Source: Bacteroidetes bacterium HGW-Bacteroidetes-4 (GTDB taxonomy: Bacteria > Bacteroidota > Bacteroidia > Bacteroidales > SZUA-534). From it: a stretch of 64,000 bases of DNA. How positions within the stretch are numbered: the first letter of the stretch is position 1; each line of letters opens with the position of its first letter. The position numbers were made by a program, and so were the translations under genes. The stretch is from contig PHDD01000013.1 in the NCBI GenBank assembly GCA_002840905.1, forward strand, positions 73,075 to 137,074, given 5' to 3'. The notes beneath the pieces were generated by a model. That model made no database searches. It had not been told where the DNA came from and saw only the letters and a list, made by a program, of their open reading frames with translations. Of the stretch, positions 42,428-52,127 are shown piece by piece.

Positions 42428-42506
42428 ACATTTACCAATCAAGAGCAGAACAATTAAACGGACAAACCATTAATGGATAATTAATATAACTTAATGTACA
42501 CTACAA

Positions 42507-45323
42507 ATGGACAATTTTGATTTTCTTAATAACATATCAGCAGAAAGTCTTGACAACCTATATCAGAAATACCGGACAAATCCTGATAGCATCGACAAAC
42601 AATGGGTGCTTTTCTTTAAAGGATTTGAATTAGCACAAAAACAGTTCCCTGTCGAAAATAAAGTGAATGATGCGCTTACTTCGAAAGAATTCAGTGTTAT
42701 CAACTTAATTCATGCTTACCGCCAACGCGGACATTTATTTACCAAAACAAATCCGGTACGTGAACGGCGAAAATACCTTCCACCACTTACCTATACTGAA
42801 TTTGGTTTAATTGAACAGGATTTAAATACTACCTTTAATGCTGGTAAAAACATAGGACTCGGAAAAACAAGCCTGCAAAACATCATCGACCACCTTGAAA
42901 AAACATATTGTCAATCGATAGGCGTTGAGTACCTTTATATTCGAAATCCCGAGGAAGTTGAATGGTTGAGAAGTAAGATGGAGGGAACCCAAAACACACC
43001 ATCGTTTTCTGTTAACGAAAAAAAACAGATTTTCAAGCGGCTGGTTAGTGCTGTAGGTTTCGAAAAATTTATTCATCAACGTTTTACCGGCCAAAAACGT
43101 TTTTCGCTTGAAGGAACAGAAACCATAATTCCCGCATTAAATTCAGTAATTGAACACGGTGCACAATTGGGTATCGAAGAGTTTATAATTGGCATGTCAC
43201 ACCGGGGCCGATTGAACATTCTGGCCAATATTTTAAAGAAACCCTATGAATTAATCTTTAGGGAATTTACAGGCAAATCGTATGTCGATTCCATTTCGCT
43301 TGGCGATGTAAAATATCACTTAGGGTACGGGAACACTATACAAACCAGTCAAGGTCATACCGTTCGTTTAAATCTGGCTCCCAACCCCTCACATCTTGAA
43401 GCTGTAGGCCCTATTATACAAGGAATTGCTCATGCTAAAATAAAACACAAATACCACAACAACCCCGACAAACTGGCTCCAATAATAATTCATGGCGATG
43501 CAGCCATAGCCGGTCAGGGAGTAGTTTACGAAGTAATTCAGATGTCTGAACTTCCGGGTTACCAATCGGGAGGAACCATTCATCTGGTAATCAACAATCA
43601 GGTTGGTTTTACAACTAACTACCTCGAAGCCAGATCCAGTACCTACTCCACTGATGTGGCCAAAGTTACACGCAGCCCGGTATTCCATATAAATGGAGAT
43701 GATGCCGAAGCGCTTGTTTTTACCATAAAAATGGCTATGGAGTACCGACAAAAATTTCATAAAGATGTATTTATCGATATTCTATCGTATCGGAAATACG
43801 GACACAACGAAGGCGATGAACCCCGATACACCCAGCCTTTGCTTTATAAAGCCATTGCAAAACATCCTAATCCCCGCGACATTTACGCAAAAAAACTGAT
43901 TGCAGAAAAAGTTTATTCGGAACAGGATATTGCAAACGAAGAAGAAAGTTTTGACCAATTAATGGAACAAAAGTTCGAAATTGCAAACCAAGATACCAAG
44001 GTTGCCATCAAACAATTTCTGATTGAAGACTGGGAACATTACCGCTATGCTATTCCCGAAGATTTTTATACCAGCACAAACACAGCTATAAGCATAGAAA
44101 AACTCTTGTTCCTTTCTGAGCAAATGAATAATTTACCCAACGAGAAATCGTTTTTCAACAAAATTGTAAAACTCAAAAAGGAGCGAATACAAATGGTTGA
44201 AGAAGATCGCATCGACTGGGCAGTTGGTGAGCTTCTGGCGTACGCTTCGTTGGTTGACGAAGGTTTTCCGGTGCGCATAAGCGGACAAGATTCACAACGT
44301 GGAACATTCTCGCATCGACATGCAGCACTAACAATTGAAGATGCCGGAGAACGTTACATCCCCTTAAAACATATAAGCGAAAAACAAGCTGACTTTGATG
44401 TGTACAATTCGCCTTTAAATGAATATGGCGTTTTAGGATTTGAATACGGTTATGCACTGGCAGTTCCACAGGGACTTACTATTTGGGAAGCACAGTTTGG
44501 CGATTTTCATAATGTAGCTCAGGTAATTATTGACCAATACATTAGTTCGGCCGAAGAAAAATGGGGTATCCAAAATGGCCTGGTTTTGATGCTTCCCCAC
44601 GGCTACGAAGGCCAGGGACCAGAGCATTCCAGCGCCCGTATGGAACGCTTCATTACCCTGAGTGCTAACAACAACATGCGATTGTTGAATTGCACAACGC
44701 CGGCAAATCTTTTTCATAGCTTACGACAGCAATTAAAAAAAGAATCGCGAACCCCTTTGATAATTTTTACCCCAAAAAGCCTGTTGCGTCACCCCAAAGC
44801 CATATCAACCAAAGACGATTTCACAAAAGGAACTTTCCAACGGATAATTGACGATAACAATACAGAAGTAGAAAAAGTAACCCGGGTAGTTTTCTGTACC
44901 GGTAAAATATATTACGATTTACTTAACGAGAAAAATTCGCTAGGAGTAAAAGACATTGCCCTGGTTCGTGTCGAACAAATATATCCCTTGCCAAAAAACG
45001 AAATAGTTGATGTAATTAATAAATACACAAATGCACTTCAAATTCTGTGGGTCCAGGAAGAACCTATGAACATGGGAGCCTGGTATTTTATAAGAAACGA
45101 AGTACCCGAAATTCCTTTCGAGGGAATTTATCGTTTCCCCAGCGGAAGCCCGGCAGTAGGTCTGCATGAATTACATCAACGCGAACAGGAAGAAATTATT
45201 GGAAAAGTATTTAAAAAATGCACCTGTGAATTAAAAATGCCCTACTGCGGTTTACAATGTGAAACCGGAAAGAAGAAAATTCCTATCTTAAAACACTATA
45301 ATTATTTTAAATCTGAAAAATAA
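42507..45323 (+). CDS. sucA: 2-oxoglutarate dehydrogenase E1 component
   Basis: Thiamine-diphosphate enzyme that decarboxylates 2-oxoglutarate in the TCA cycle and passes the succinyl group to E2. Motifs: N-terminal [50 protein letters not shown] and [13 protein letters not shown] (thiamine and metal binding), and the C-terminal transketolase-like half with [18 protein letters not shown]. 938 residues compare well with E. coli SucA (933). A cysteine-rich C-terminus ([16 protein letters not shown]) is noticeable. Its stop overlaps the sucB start (TAATG). Confidence 0.96.
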   Translation: MDNFDFLNNISAESLDNLYQKYRTNPDSIDKQWVLFFKGFELAQKQFPVENKVNDALTSKEFSVINLIHAYRQRGHLFTKTNPVRERRKYLPPLTYTEFGLIEQDLNTTFNAGKNIGLGKTSLQNIIDHLEKTYCQSIGVEYLYIRNPEEVEWLRSKMEGTQNTPSFSVNEKKQIFKRLVSAVGFEKFIHQRFTGQKRFSLEGTETIIPALNSVIEHGAQLGIEEFIIGMSHRGRLNILANILKKPYELIFREFTGKSYVDSISLGDVKYHLGYGNTIQTSQGHTVRLNLAPNPSHLEAVGPIIQGIAHAKIKHKYHNNPDKLAPIIIHGDAAIAGQGVVYEVIQMSELPGYQSGGTIHLVINNQVGFTTNYLEARSSTYSTDVAKVTRSPVFHINGDDAEALVFTIKMAMEYRQKFHKDVFIDILSYRKYGHNEGDEPRYTQPLLYKAIAKHPNPRDIYAKKLIAEKVYSEQDIANEEESFDQLMEQKFEIANQDTKVAIKQFLIEDWEHYRYAIPEDFYTSTNTAISIEKLLFLSEQMNNLPNEKSFFNKIVKLKKERIQMVEEDRIDWAVGELLAYASLVDEGFPVRISGQDSQRGTFSHRHAALTIEDAGERYIPLKHISEKQADFDVYNSPLNEYGVLGFEYGYALAVPQGLTIWEAQFGDFHNVAQVIIDQYISSAEEKWGIQNGLVLMLPHGYEGQGPEHSSARMERFITLSANNNMRLLNCTTPANLFHSLRQQLKKESRTPLIIFTPKSLLRHPKAISTKDDFTKGTFQRIIDDNNTEVEKVTRVVFCTGKIYYDLLNEKNSLGVKDIALVRVEQIYPLPKNEIVDVINKYTNALQILWVQEEPMNMGAWYFIRNEVPEIPFEGIYRFPSGSPAVGLHELHQREQEEIIGKVFKKCTCELKMPYCGLQCETGKKKIPILKHYNYFKSEK

Positions 45324-46546
45324 TGAGCGTAGAAATAAAAATACCCAGCCCTGGCGAATCAATCACTGAAGTTGTGCTGGCTACCTGGTTTGTTGACGAA
45401 GGCGACTATGTGAAAAAGAATCAGGATTTGGCCGAAGTTGAATCTGATAAGGCAACATTAACATTAACCGCTGATGCATCGGGAACCATCAGCTTAAAGA
45501 TTTCAGAAGGTGAAACCATAAATGTTGGTGCCATTGCTGCCCTTATTGACGACACCGCAGAAGCTCCCGCACAGGATGAAAAAACTGAAGAACCGAAAAA
45601 GGAAACGCCTGCAAAAGAAATTAAAGAAACTCCTAATGAAACAAATAAAGATGCCCGGGACGTAAAAATAACTCCGTTAGCAAAAAAAATGCTCGACGAA
45701 AAAGGCCTAAGCGTAGATGCTTTGCTTGATAAACTGCATCGTATTACATCAAAAGATGTAGATACGCTTATGAACATGCCCGACGCTGTTGTTACAAATA
45801 AACCCACACACCAACCCCGCAATGAGGATCGAAAAAAACTTACCCCGCTGCGTAAAAAACTCAGTGAACGTTTGGTTCATGTGAAAAATCAAACGGCCAT
45901 GTTAACCACTTTTAACGAGGTAAACATGCAGCCTGTTATGGAATTACGCAACAAATACAAAAATGAATTTGCCGAAAAATTTGGAGTAAAACTCGGTTTT
46001 ATGTCGTTTTTTGCAAAAGCTGCAGCCATTTCGCTTGGAAAATTTCAAAGTATTAATTCCATGATTGATGGCGAAGAATTGGTAAGCTTTAACTATGCCG
46101 ATATCGGAATTGCAGTTCAAACTCCCAAAGGCTTAATGGTTCCAGTTATTCGCGATGTTGACAAACTTTCGCTGGCTCAAACAGAACTGGAAATTGCGCG
46201 GATGGCTCAAAAGGCACGCGATGCAAAAATCAGTCTTGAAGAAATGAGTGGAGGAACTTTTACCATAACCAACGGAGGTGTTTTTGGCTCACTGCTATCA
46301 ACTCCTATAATTAATCCGCCACAAGCAGCCATTTTAGGTATGCATAACATTCTCGACCGCCCGGTTGCTGAGAACGGACAAGTCGTTATCCGCCCGATGA
46401 TGTATCTTGCCTTATCGTACGATCACCGAATTGTAGATGGCAAAGATTCCGTTGGTTTCTTGCTGAATATTAAAGAATTGATTGAAAATCCGGGGCGTAT
46501 GCTCTTTAATGGCAAAAACCCTTTAGAGCAATTTATTTTAGGATAA
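45323..46546 (+). CDS. sucB: 2-oxoglutarate dehydrogenase E2 component (dihydrolipoyl succinyltransferase)
   Basis: Core of the 2-oxoglutarate dehydrogenase complex, transferring succinyl to CoA. Lipoyl domain 1-75 with the lipoylated K43 (ESDKAT). A flexible E/K/P/T-rich linker covers about 85-115, an E3-binding domain about 117-152 ([20 protein letters not shown]), and the catalytic domain from about 175 with [13 protein letters not shown]. 407 residues, same as E. coli SucB class. Coupled to sucA by one overlapping base. It converges with the M28 peptidase gene 2 bp away with no terminator between. Confidence 0.96.
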   Translation: MSVEIKIPSPGESITEVVLATWFVDEGDYVKKNQDLAEVESDKATLTLTADASGTISLKISEGETINVGAIAALIDDTAEAPAQDEKTEEPKKETPAKEIKETPNETNKDARDVKITPLAKKMLDEKGLSVDALLDKLHRITSKDVDTLMNMPDAVVTNKPTHQPRNEDRKKLTPLRKKLSERLVHVKNQTAMLTTFNEVNMQPVMELRNKYKNEFAEKFGVKLGFMSFFAKAAAISLGKFQSINSMIDGEELVSFNYADIGIAVQTPKGLMVPVIRDVDKLSLAQTELEIARMAQKARDAKISLEEMSGGTFTITNGGVFGSLLSTPIINPPQAAILGMHNILDRPVAENGQVVIRPMMYLALSYDHRIVDGKDSVGFLLNIKELIENPGRMLFNGKNPLEQFILG

Positions 46547-46548
46547 GC

Positions 46549-48087
46549 TTATTTGCTTTTATCCGGATTTCCGAACGGATTTTTAGAGTAAGAAACCTGA
46601 TGAATGTATCGGTAAACCACGGTTGATATATTTGTCAGGTTTTTATAATTGAGTAAATCTGGTGTGTCATTAGGGGTATGATAATCGGGATGCAAACCTG
46701 TAAAAAATACGGCTACAGGTATTTCGCGGGTAAAAAAACTGTAATGATCAGAACCGTATTTAAACGTCCGTTTTTCATTTAATCCTGCTCGGTGAGTTAC
46801 CTGGAAATTTTCAGGTAAATTAATCTGACGTTTTCCAACAGCAAACCATTTTAAGCGCTTATTTCCGGCAGTAAGCAGGTAAACAAAATCACGATTTTTT
46901 TCATGCTTTTTGTCCCATCGCCCAACCATGTCGAGGTTAATAGATAAAACAGTTTCGCTTTTACTAAATAAATTACTTTGAATAAAAGCCTCAGAGCCAT
47001 ACAAACCAAGTTCCTCAGCAGTTAAAGCCAAAAACAGGATATTACGTTCCGGAATGATTCCCTTTTTATAATCACCAGCAATAAGACGGCTGCTTTCGAG
47101 CAAGGCAGCTGTTCCCGATGCATTATCATCAGCACCGTAATAAATGCGTCCAAAATCTTCGCCCAAATGATCGTAATGCGCAGTAACCACTATAGTTTGC
47201 ATAGTATCTTTCCCCATAAAACTACCACCTACATTAGCTGCCATAATGGTATCGACCGTCGCTGTTTTATAATTCAATGTTAGTTCTAATTCAGGTTGAT
47301 AAAGGGTTTGCAATAACGAAAAATCCTGTTTGCGATTTTTCTTTGCCAAGGCAATCAACTCCTTATCAGATAAAGAAAACACTTTTTTCAGCACATTCGG
47401 GAAGCAATAATAAATACTCAATGAATCTTTAACGGGCAGGGTATTCCAATCATCAGCCGGATATTTTTCCTTTCTCTGGTTGAAATCGTTGGGCAATTGA
47501 TAATCGGACAAAACATAATCGTAGCCCCAGGTTTCTTCCATCAACTTACTGCGTTTCGAAAAAATAACAAAAAACCGGGTGTTCCCATATTCTTTTTTAA
47601 TTCGCAATATAGTATGATAAGCTTCTGCCGGATTTTCGGCTATAAAAGCCAATGCTTTATTCTTAATGGGTAATTTTTCGAGTTCCAAATCGGTTCCAAA
47701 TCCGGCAAACACAAGTTTTACTACCATTGTATCGGCATGATTATAATTAGCAACGTAAAAGAAATGCCAGGGCCAAAAAAGCAGAACACCCTGACTTTTT
47801 ACCAAAATTGAATTGCGATGTTTTCGCACTAATTCAAATTTATGATAATAACTATCACCAGCTAAAGGTGCTAATCCAAAATTATCAAATTGATTGGCAA
47901 GGTATTCAGCCGCAAGTTGTCCTCCCCGGGTTCCTGTTTCACGGCCTTTTAACGAATCAGATGTCAGGTAATAAACATGTTCTTTTATTCTTTCTGTGCT
48001 TGCTACCTGGTTTTGAGCCATAAGCTGATTCATCGTCATCCCCAAAGCCAGATTAACCAAACATAATACACTTATTATCTTTAACAT
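46549..48087 (-). CDS. M28-family zinc aminopeptidase, exported
   Basis: Secreted or periplasmic metallopeptidase. A signal peptide (LKIISVLCLVNLALGMTMNQLMAQ) is followed by a prodomain-like first half that contains a protease-associated (PA) region. The catalytic domain has the zinc ligands in VVTAHYDHLGEDFGRIYYGADDNASG (H, D), EE in LTAEELGLYG and D in INLDMVGR, plus a late H in YGSDHYSF. 512 residues. No lipobox and no C-terminal type IX sorting domain, so it is likely periplasmic. Substrates are unknown, presumably peptides. Confidence 0.9.
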   Translation of the reverse strand: MLKIISVLCLVNLALGMTMNQLMAQNQVASTERIKEHVYYLTSDSLKGRETGTRGGQLAAEYLANQFDNFGLAPLAGDSYYHKFELVRKHRNSILVKSQGVLLFWPWHFFYVANYNHADTMVVKLVFAGFGTDLELEKLPIKNKALAFIAENPAEAYHTILRIKKEYGNTRFFVIFSKRSKLMEETWGYDYVLSDYQLPNDFNQRKEKYPADDWNTLPVKDSLSIYYCFPNVLKKVFSLSDKELIALAKKNRKQDFSLLQTLYQPELELTLNYKTATVDTIMAANVGGSFMGKDTMQTIVVTAHYDHLGEDFGRIYYGADDNASGTAALLESSRLIAGDYKKGIIPERNILFLALTAEELGLYGSEAFIQSNLFSKSETVLSINLDMVGRWDKKHEKNRDFVYLLTAGNKRLKWFAVGKRQINLPENFQVTHRAGLNEKRTFKYGSDHYSFFTREIPVAVFFTGLHPDYHTPNDTPDLLNYKNLTNISTVVYRYIHQVSYSKNPFGNPDKSK

Positions 48088-48131
48088 GTTATTTCTAATA
48101 TCTAAATTTCAAAAAAAAACAATTCCCCTTT

Positions 48132-48839
48132 TTAAAAGGTTCCTTTAAGGCAGTCATGCCGTAGGGATACGTCGAACTTTTCGATAGCATAACGCAAGGT
48201 AGTACGCGACATGGCAGTATAATGTTCCCTGATAAAGTTCAAAGCAAGCGGTTGATTTCGCATAGCTATTTCACGTAACATCCAACCTACGGCTTTATGA
48301 ATTATATCGTTTTTATTTTCGATTAAAAGTTCAGCAATGCGTAATGGTAATTCAAATGCTTTTTGTTTGATATGATAAAAAGTGGCTATCATGGCTACCC
48401 TGTTGTACCACATATTACTATGCGTTGCCAATTGAAACAGGGTTTCAGAAGGATGTTGAAATTCCCATGCACCCAAAACATAATGAGCCGACGAGTCGAC
48501 CAAATCCCAATTATTGACAAAATCGAGGTTTTTAAGATAAGAACTTACCAATTGCTTTTTCTCATTCGTAGTAGCTTTTTTGTTTTGAAATTTTAACACC
48601 AGTATATACAAGGCCAAAAGCCTTATTTCATGAATCTTATCCTGGATTAAGCTTTCCAGTTGAGCTAAAGTAATGCCCCGGTATTTTTTTGCCAGAGTTC
48701 TTAGTTCAGGGCTTTTAATGCCAACAAAAGTATCACCATAACCATAAGCTCCCGGAATACATTTAAAATAGCGCTTGTACGATTCAATCCGTTCGGCATC
48801 AGAAAACTGTAATGCTTCAGCTTTAATAGCCTTATGCAT
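48132..48839 (-). CDS. AlkD-like DNA alkylation repair protein
   Basis: HEAT-repeat protein of the AlkD family, whose studied members are DNA glycosylases that remove bulky or positively charged alkylated bases. Helical repeats run through the protein: VGIKSPELRTLAKKYRGIT, EIRLLALYILVLKF, NNWDLVDSSAHYVLGAWEF, HKAVGWMLREIAMRN and TTLRYAIEKFD. D in NNWDLVDSSA is at the place of the catalytic or DNA-contacting Asp of AlkD. 235 residues is normal. Its start overlaps the stop of the sensor gene upstream (TAATG). Confidence 0.85.
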   Translation of the reverse strand: MHKAIKAEALQFSDAERIESYKRYFKCIPGAYGYGDTFVGIKSPELRTLAKKYRGITLAQLESLIQDKIHEIRLLALYILVLKFQNKKATTNEKKQLVSSYLKNLDFVNNWDLVDSSAHYVLGAWEFQHPSETLFQLATHSNMWYNRVAMIATFYHIKQKAFELPLRIAELLIENKNDIIHKAVGWMLREIAMRNQPLALNFIREHYTAMSRTTLRYAIEKFDVSLRHDCLKGTF

Positions 48840-51800
48840 TACTTCTTTGAATTATTTTGGAATTCAGTAATATCGAAAGCAATTTTAAGCACCTTAACTA
48901 CTTTACCTTCGGCATCTTTTATAGGCGTATAAGTTTCAGACAACCAAACCACTTTTCCATTAATTTCGAGACGGTTTCTCAACTTTTTAATTTCGCCTTT
49001 GTTTAAATCTTTCCAAAAGGCTTCATACTCTTTTTTAGCTACACCCTGCATATCAATTCCATCCTGATGATGCGTTCCCACAATTTGTTCCCGGGTTAGT
49101 CCGAACAGTTCAAGCAAAGCATCATTCGCATCGGTAATTGTACCATTGGCATCGTACTCAACAGTATAAGTCGATTTTTTAACAGCATTCAAAATTCCAT
49201 TAAGTTCTACTTCGCGTTGATGGGTTTCCACTTCAAGATTTTTTAAAGCAGTTACATCTTTTGAAATACCAAATGTACCCATACAATCGCCGTTGTCGGT
49301 TAAAAGAGGCAGTTTGGTAACACTATTCCAAAGGTGCGTTCCATCGGGCATTATTTCACGTTGCAACTGATTGGTAATGCCTTTTCGGGTTTTAATTATC
49401 TGCTGCTCATCTTCGTAATATTTTTTCGCGTTTTCAGGAGTCTGGAAGTCAAAGTCCGATTTTCCAATGACCTCATCAACCGATTTAGCGCCAAATAAGC
49501 TGGTCATCGATTTACTTATGCGAATAAATTTACTGTCCCTATCTTTAAAATAAATGTAATCGGGCAGGTAATTTAGCAAGGCATCGAGCAGTGTAGTTTG
49601 CTGTAATAAACTCTCCCGCATTTTGGCATTCAAATCGTTTTGCTTTTTTAAATTGGTTTGCGTAACCTCCATGGCCTCAAGATTGTGCTGCATTTCCTCG
49701 TTTTTCTTTTGGGTTTCGATTTCAAGATTTTTTAAGGCAGTTACGTTCTTTGAGATACCAAAAGTTCCGATGCATTCACCCTGGTCGGTTAACAAAGGTA
49801 GTTTGGTTGCTGAGGTCCAAACAATCTCTCCATCGTGTGTTACTTCTCGCTGTAATTGGTCGGTAATTCCCTGCTTGGTGCGAATAATGTTTTGTTCGTC
49901 TTCGAAATATTTTTTCGCATTTTCGGGGGTATGATAATCGAAATCGGATTTACCAATCACCTCTTCCACCGTTTTGGCACCAAACAAACCAAGCATGGAT
50001 TTACTGATTTTCAGGAAGCGACTTTCTTTATCTTTAAAGTAGATGTAATCGGGTAATGAATTAAGCAGCGCATCAAGTAAAGCAGTTTGCTTTTGCATTT
50101 CTTCGCGCATCTTGGCATTGGTTTCCATTTGCCGTTTTAAATCTTCCTGGGTTGCCTCCATTTCTTCCAGGTTCTGGCGAAGCTCTTCTTCCTGAGCAGC
50201 AAGTTCTTCACTCTGATTTTGGCTGGCAGCCAATAAACGGTTGGTTTTTTCGTTCACCTTAACATTTGAAATGGTAGAAGCCAGGCTTTCGCCCAACTTT
50301 TCGACAAATTCAATTTCGTGAGGTTTTAGAGTTCGGAACGAAGCAATTTCAATAACTCCATAAACCTCATCGTTCAGTATGCAGGGAACAATTAAAACAC
50401 AGGTTGGATTTGCTGTTCCCAAACCTGAGGTAATTTTCATATAATCTTCGGGTACTTCAGTAAGGAATATGGTTTTCTTTTCGTAAGCGCATCGCCCAAC
50501 CAAACCTTCACCCAAACGAATTTCTTTTTTCATAAATTTATCGCGACCATAGGCAATGGCTGTAGATAATTCAAAGAAACAATCATCCTCCATTTCATCG
50601 TTTAAAACAAACATGGCCCCTTGATTCACTTCAAGATAATTCACCAGGTTTGAAATAAAGTTGAAACCCAGTTTTTTCATGTCGCTGGAATCCTGACGAA
50701 GAATTTCGCCAAACATTGCCACACCCTGGGTTGCCCAACTTCGCAATTGTTCTTCTTCTTTTCGTTTTTTCTCTTCTTCAACACTGTGCTGCAGACTTTC
50801 GCGCATGCTTAACAAAGCTTTGCCTAATCGATCCTCGCTCCCAAGCACTTCAAAATCTGCATTCAGATTTCCTTTTCCAATCTCGAGTGCAAATTTTTCA
50901 GTAATCCGGAGCCCTTTTACTACCTTATTAAGTGATTCGTTCATTTGCTGCAACTCGCCTTTGCCTTTTATTTCCTGCTCTGAAATGGCATGAGTATTAC
51001 CAACAGCAAGTAAATCGAGAATGTTGGTAACTTTACGAATTGGACCAATAATGCGCCTTGTAACCTGAAAAATTACAATTATCATAATTAAAACACCGAA
51101 TAAGGCGAATACTACCGAATTGTGAATGGCGGTTTTCGACGACTCAAGAATTTTATGCATGGGCACAGTAACCTCAATCATCCATCTTTTGGGTGTATCG
51201 TCAATTTGCATGGGCACAAAATACGAATAGTAAGTAGCACGCTGAAAATTTGTGGTAATATCAAAACTTTTAGCTTTGCTCACTTTATTCTCCACATTCC
51301 AATCGTTTTCGTCCTGAGGAAAATTTTGCCCAAATGATTTACCAACCAGTTCGGGATTGGCATGAGCCACAAATTGCGAAGCAGAGGTCATTACCGTAAT
51401 GAAGCCTCCTTCAAAAATTTTAGCTTTTTGAACATAATCAGTTAAAAATGCCAGATTAAGGGTTATCCCAACAAAACCCTTTAAGGTACCATCAGCATGT
51501 ATAGGTGCTGTTAAATCAGCTAAATAAAGTCCTTTGCTTTTATAGGGTTCAGTAAGGTTTACTCCCTCACTATCGGATAGTTTATGATTAAAAAAACCAG
51601 CTCCTTTTGAATTAGTTTTAAAAAGCACTTCTCCCTGATTCTTATTATTCAGTTCATATTTTGCCCAGCTATTAAACTGCTCATTCCCCTCAATGGATTC
51701 TGCATCCAAGATAAACCAAACCGATTCAAATTGTGGATGCTTTTTCAGTTGAATCTGAAGCAAGGATGTTATTTGTTCGGGAGTAATTTTTTGATTATTA

Positions 51801-52036
51801 AGCTGTGAGGCCAGATTTTCGGTATTAGCAACTACAATACCTTTAAATTCTTTAAAGAAACCAACCACCTTTTGACTGTTATTGTCGGCCATGAGTTGGG
51901 TATATTCTTTTGCCCTGTCGACGGCAAAATTATGGTTGCGAACACCTACAAAAAAGCCGATAGACACTAAGACAAGCATTACTGTGCTCAGAATAAAGAC
52001 CAATATTCGAGTCTGCAAATTATGAAAAAGTTTCAT
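48839..52036 (-). CDS. membrane dCache-HAMP-GAF-PAS3 sensor protein without an output domain
   Basis: Order along 1065 residues: membrane helix 10-31; periplasmic dCache sensor about 35-300; membrane helix about 307-325; HAMP about 328-385; coiled coil 405-432; GAF about 450-592; coiled coil 600-650; PAS-1 about 652-775; PAS-2 about 816-937; PAS-3 about 942-1060. PAS-1 and PAS-2 are almost the same sequence, offset by 164 residues (LLDALLNSLPDYIYFKDKESRF and LLDALLNYLPDYIYFKDRDSKF), a recent internal duplication. The protein ends after PAS-3 with no histidine kinase, GGDEF or methyl-accepting domain, so any output must come through a partner. Overlaps the AlkD gene by one base. Confidence 0.88.
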   Translation of the reverse strand: MKLFHNLQTRILVFILSTVMLVLVSIGFFVGVRNHNFAVDRAKEYTQLMADNNSQKVVGFFKEFKGIVVANTENLASQLNNQKITPEQITSLLQIQLKKHPQFESVWFILDAESIEGNEQFNSWAKYELNNKNQGEVLFKTNSKGAGFFNHKLSDSEGVNLTEPYKSKGLYLADLTAPIHADGTLKGFVGITLNLAFLTDYVQKAKIFEGGFITVMTSASQFVAHANPELVGKSFGQNFPQDENDWNVENKVSKAKSFDITTNFQRATYYSYFVPMQIDDTPKRWMIEVTVPMHKILESSKTAIHNSVVFALFGVLIMIIVIFQVTRRIIGPIRKVTNILDLLAVGNTHAISEQEIKGKGELQQMNESLNKVVKGLRITEKFALEIGKGNLNADFEVLGSEDRLGKALLSMRESLQHSVEEEKKRKEEEQLRSWATQGVAMFGEILRQDSSDMKKLGFNFISNLVNYLEVNQGAMFVLNDEMEDDCFFELSTAIAYGRDKFMKKEIRLGEGLVGRCAYEKKTIFLTEVPEDYMKITSGLGTANPTCVLIVPCILNDEVYGVIEIASFRTLKPHEIEFVEKLGESLASTISNVKVNEKTNRLLAASQNQSEELAAQEEELRQNLEEMEATQEDLKRQMETNAKMREEMQKQTALLDALLNSLPDYIYFKDKESRFLKISKSMLGLFGAKTVEEVIGKSDFDYHTPENAKKYFEDEQNIIRTKQGITDQLQREVTHDGEIVWTSATKLPLLTDQGECIGTFGISKNVTALKNLEIETQKKNEEMQHNLEAMEVTQTNLKKQNDLNAKMRESLLQQTTLLDALLNYLPDYIYFKDRDSKFIRISKSMTSLFGAKSVDEVIGKSDFDFQTPENAKKYYEDEQQIIKTRKGITNQLQREIMPDGTHLWNSVTKLPLLTDNGDCMGTFGISKDVTALKNLEVETHQREVELNGILNAVKKSTYTVEYDANGTITDANDALLELFGLTREQIVGTHHQDGIDMQGVAKKEYEAFWKDLNKGEIKKLRNRLEINGKVVWLSETYTPIKDAEGKVVKVLKIAFDITEFQNNSKK

Positions 52037-52127
52037 AGCAGTTATTGTATTAAGTTAATTGTGGCAAAAATTTGTAAACAATAAAAATGTACGATAAATT
52101 TAGCATAAATATAAAAAAAACAAAACT

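Noticed and set aside
48839-52036. Sensor histidine kinase
   Set aside because: No HisKA H-box, N, G1 or G2 motif is present; the protein ends within a PAS domain.
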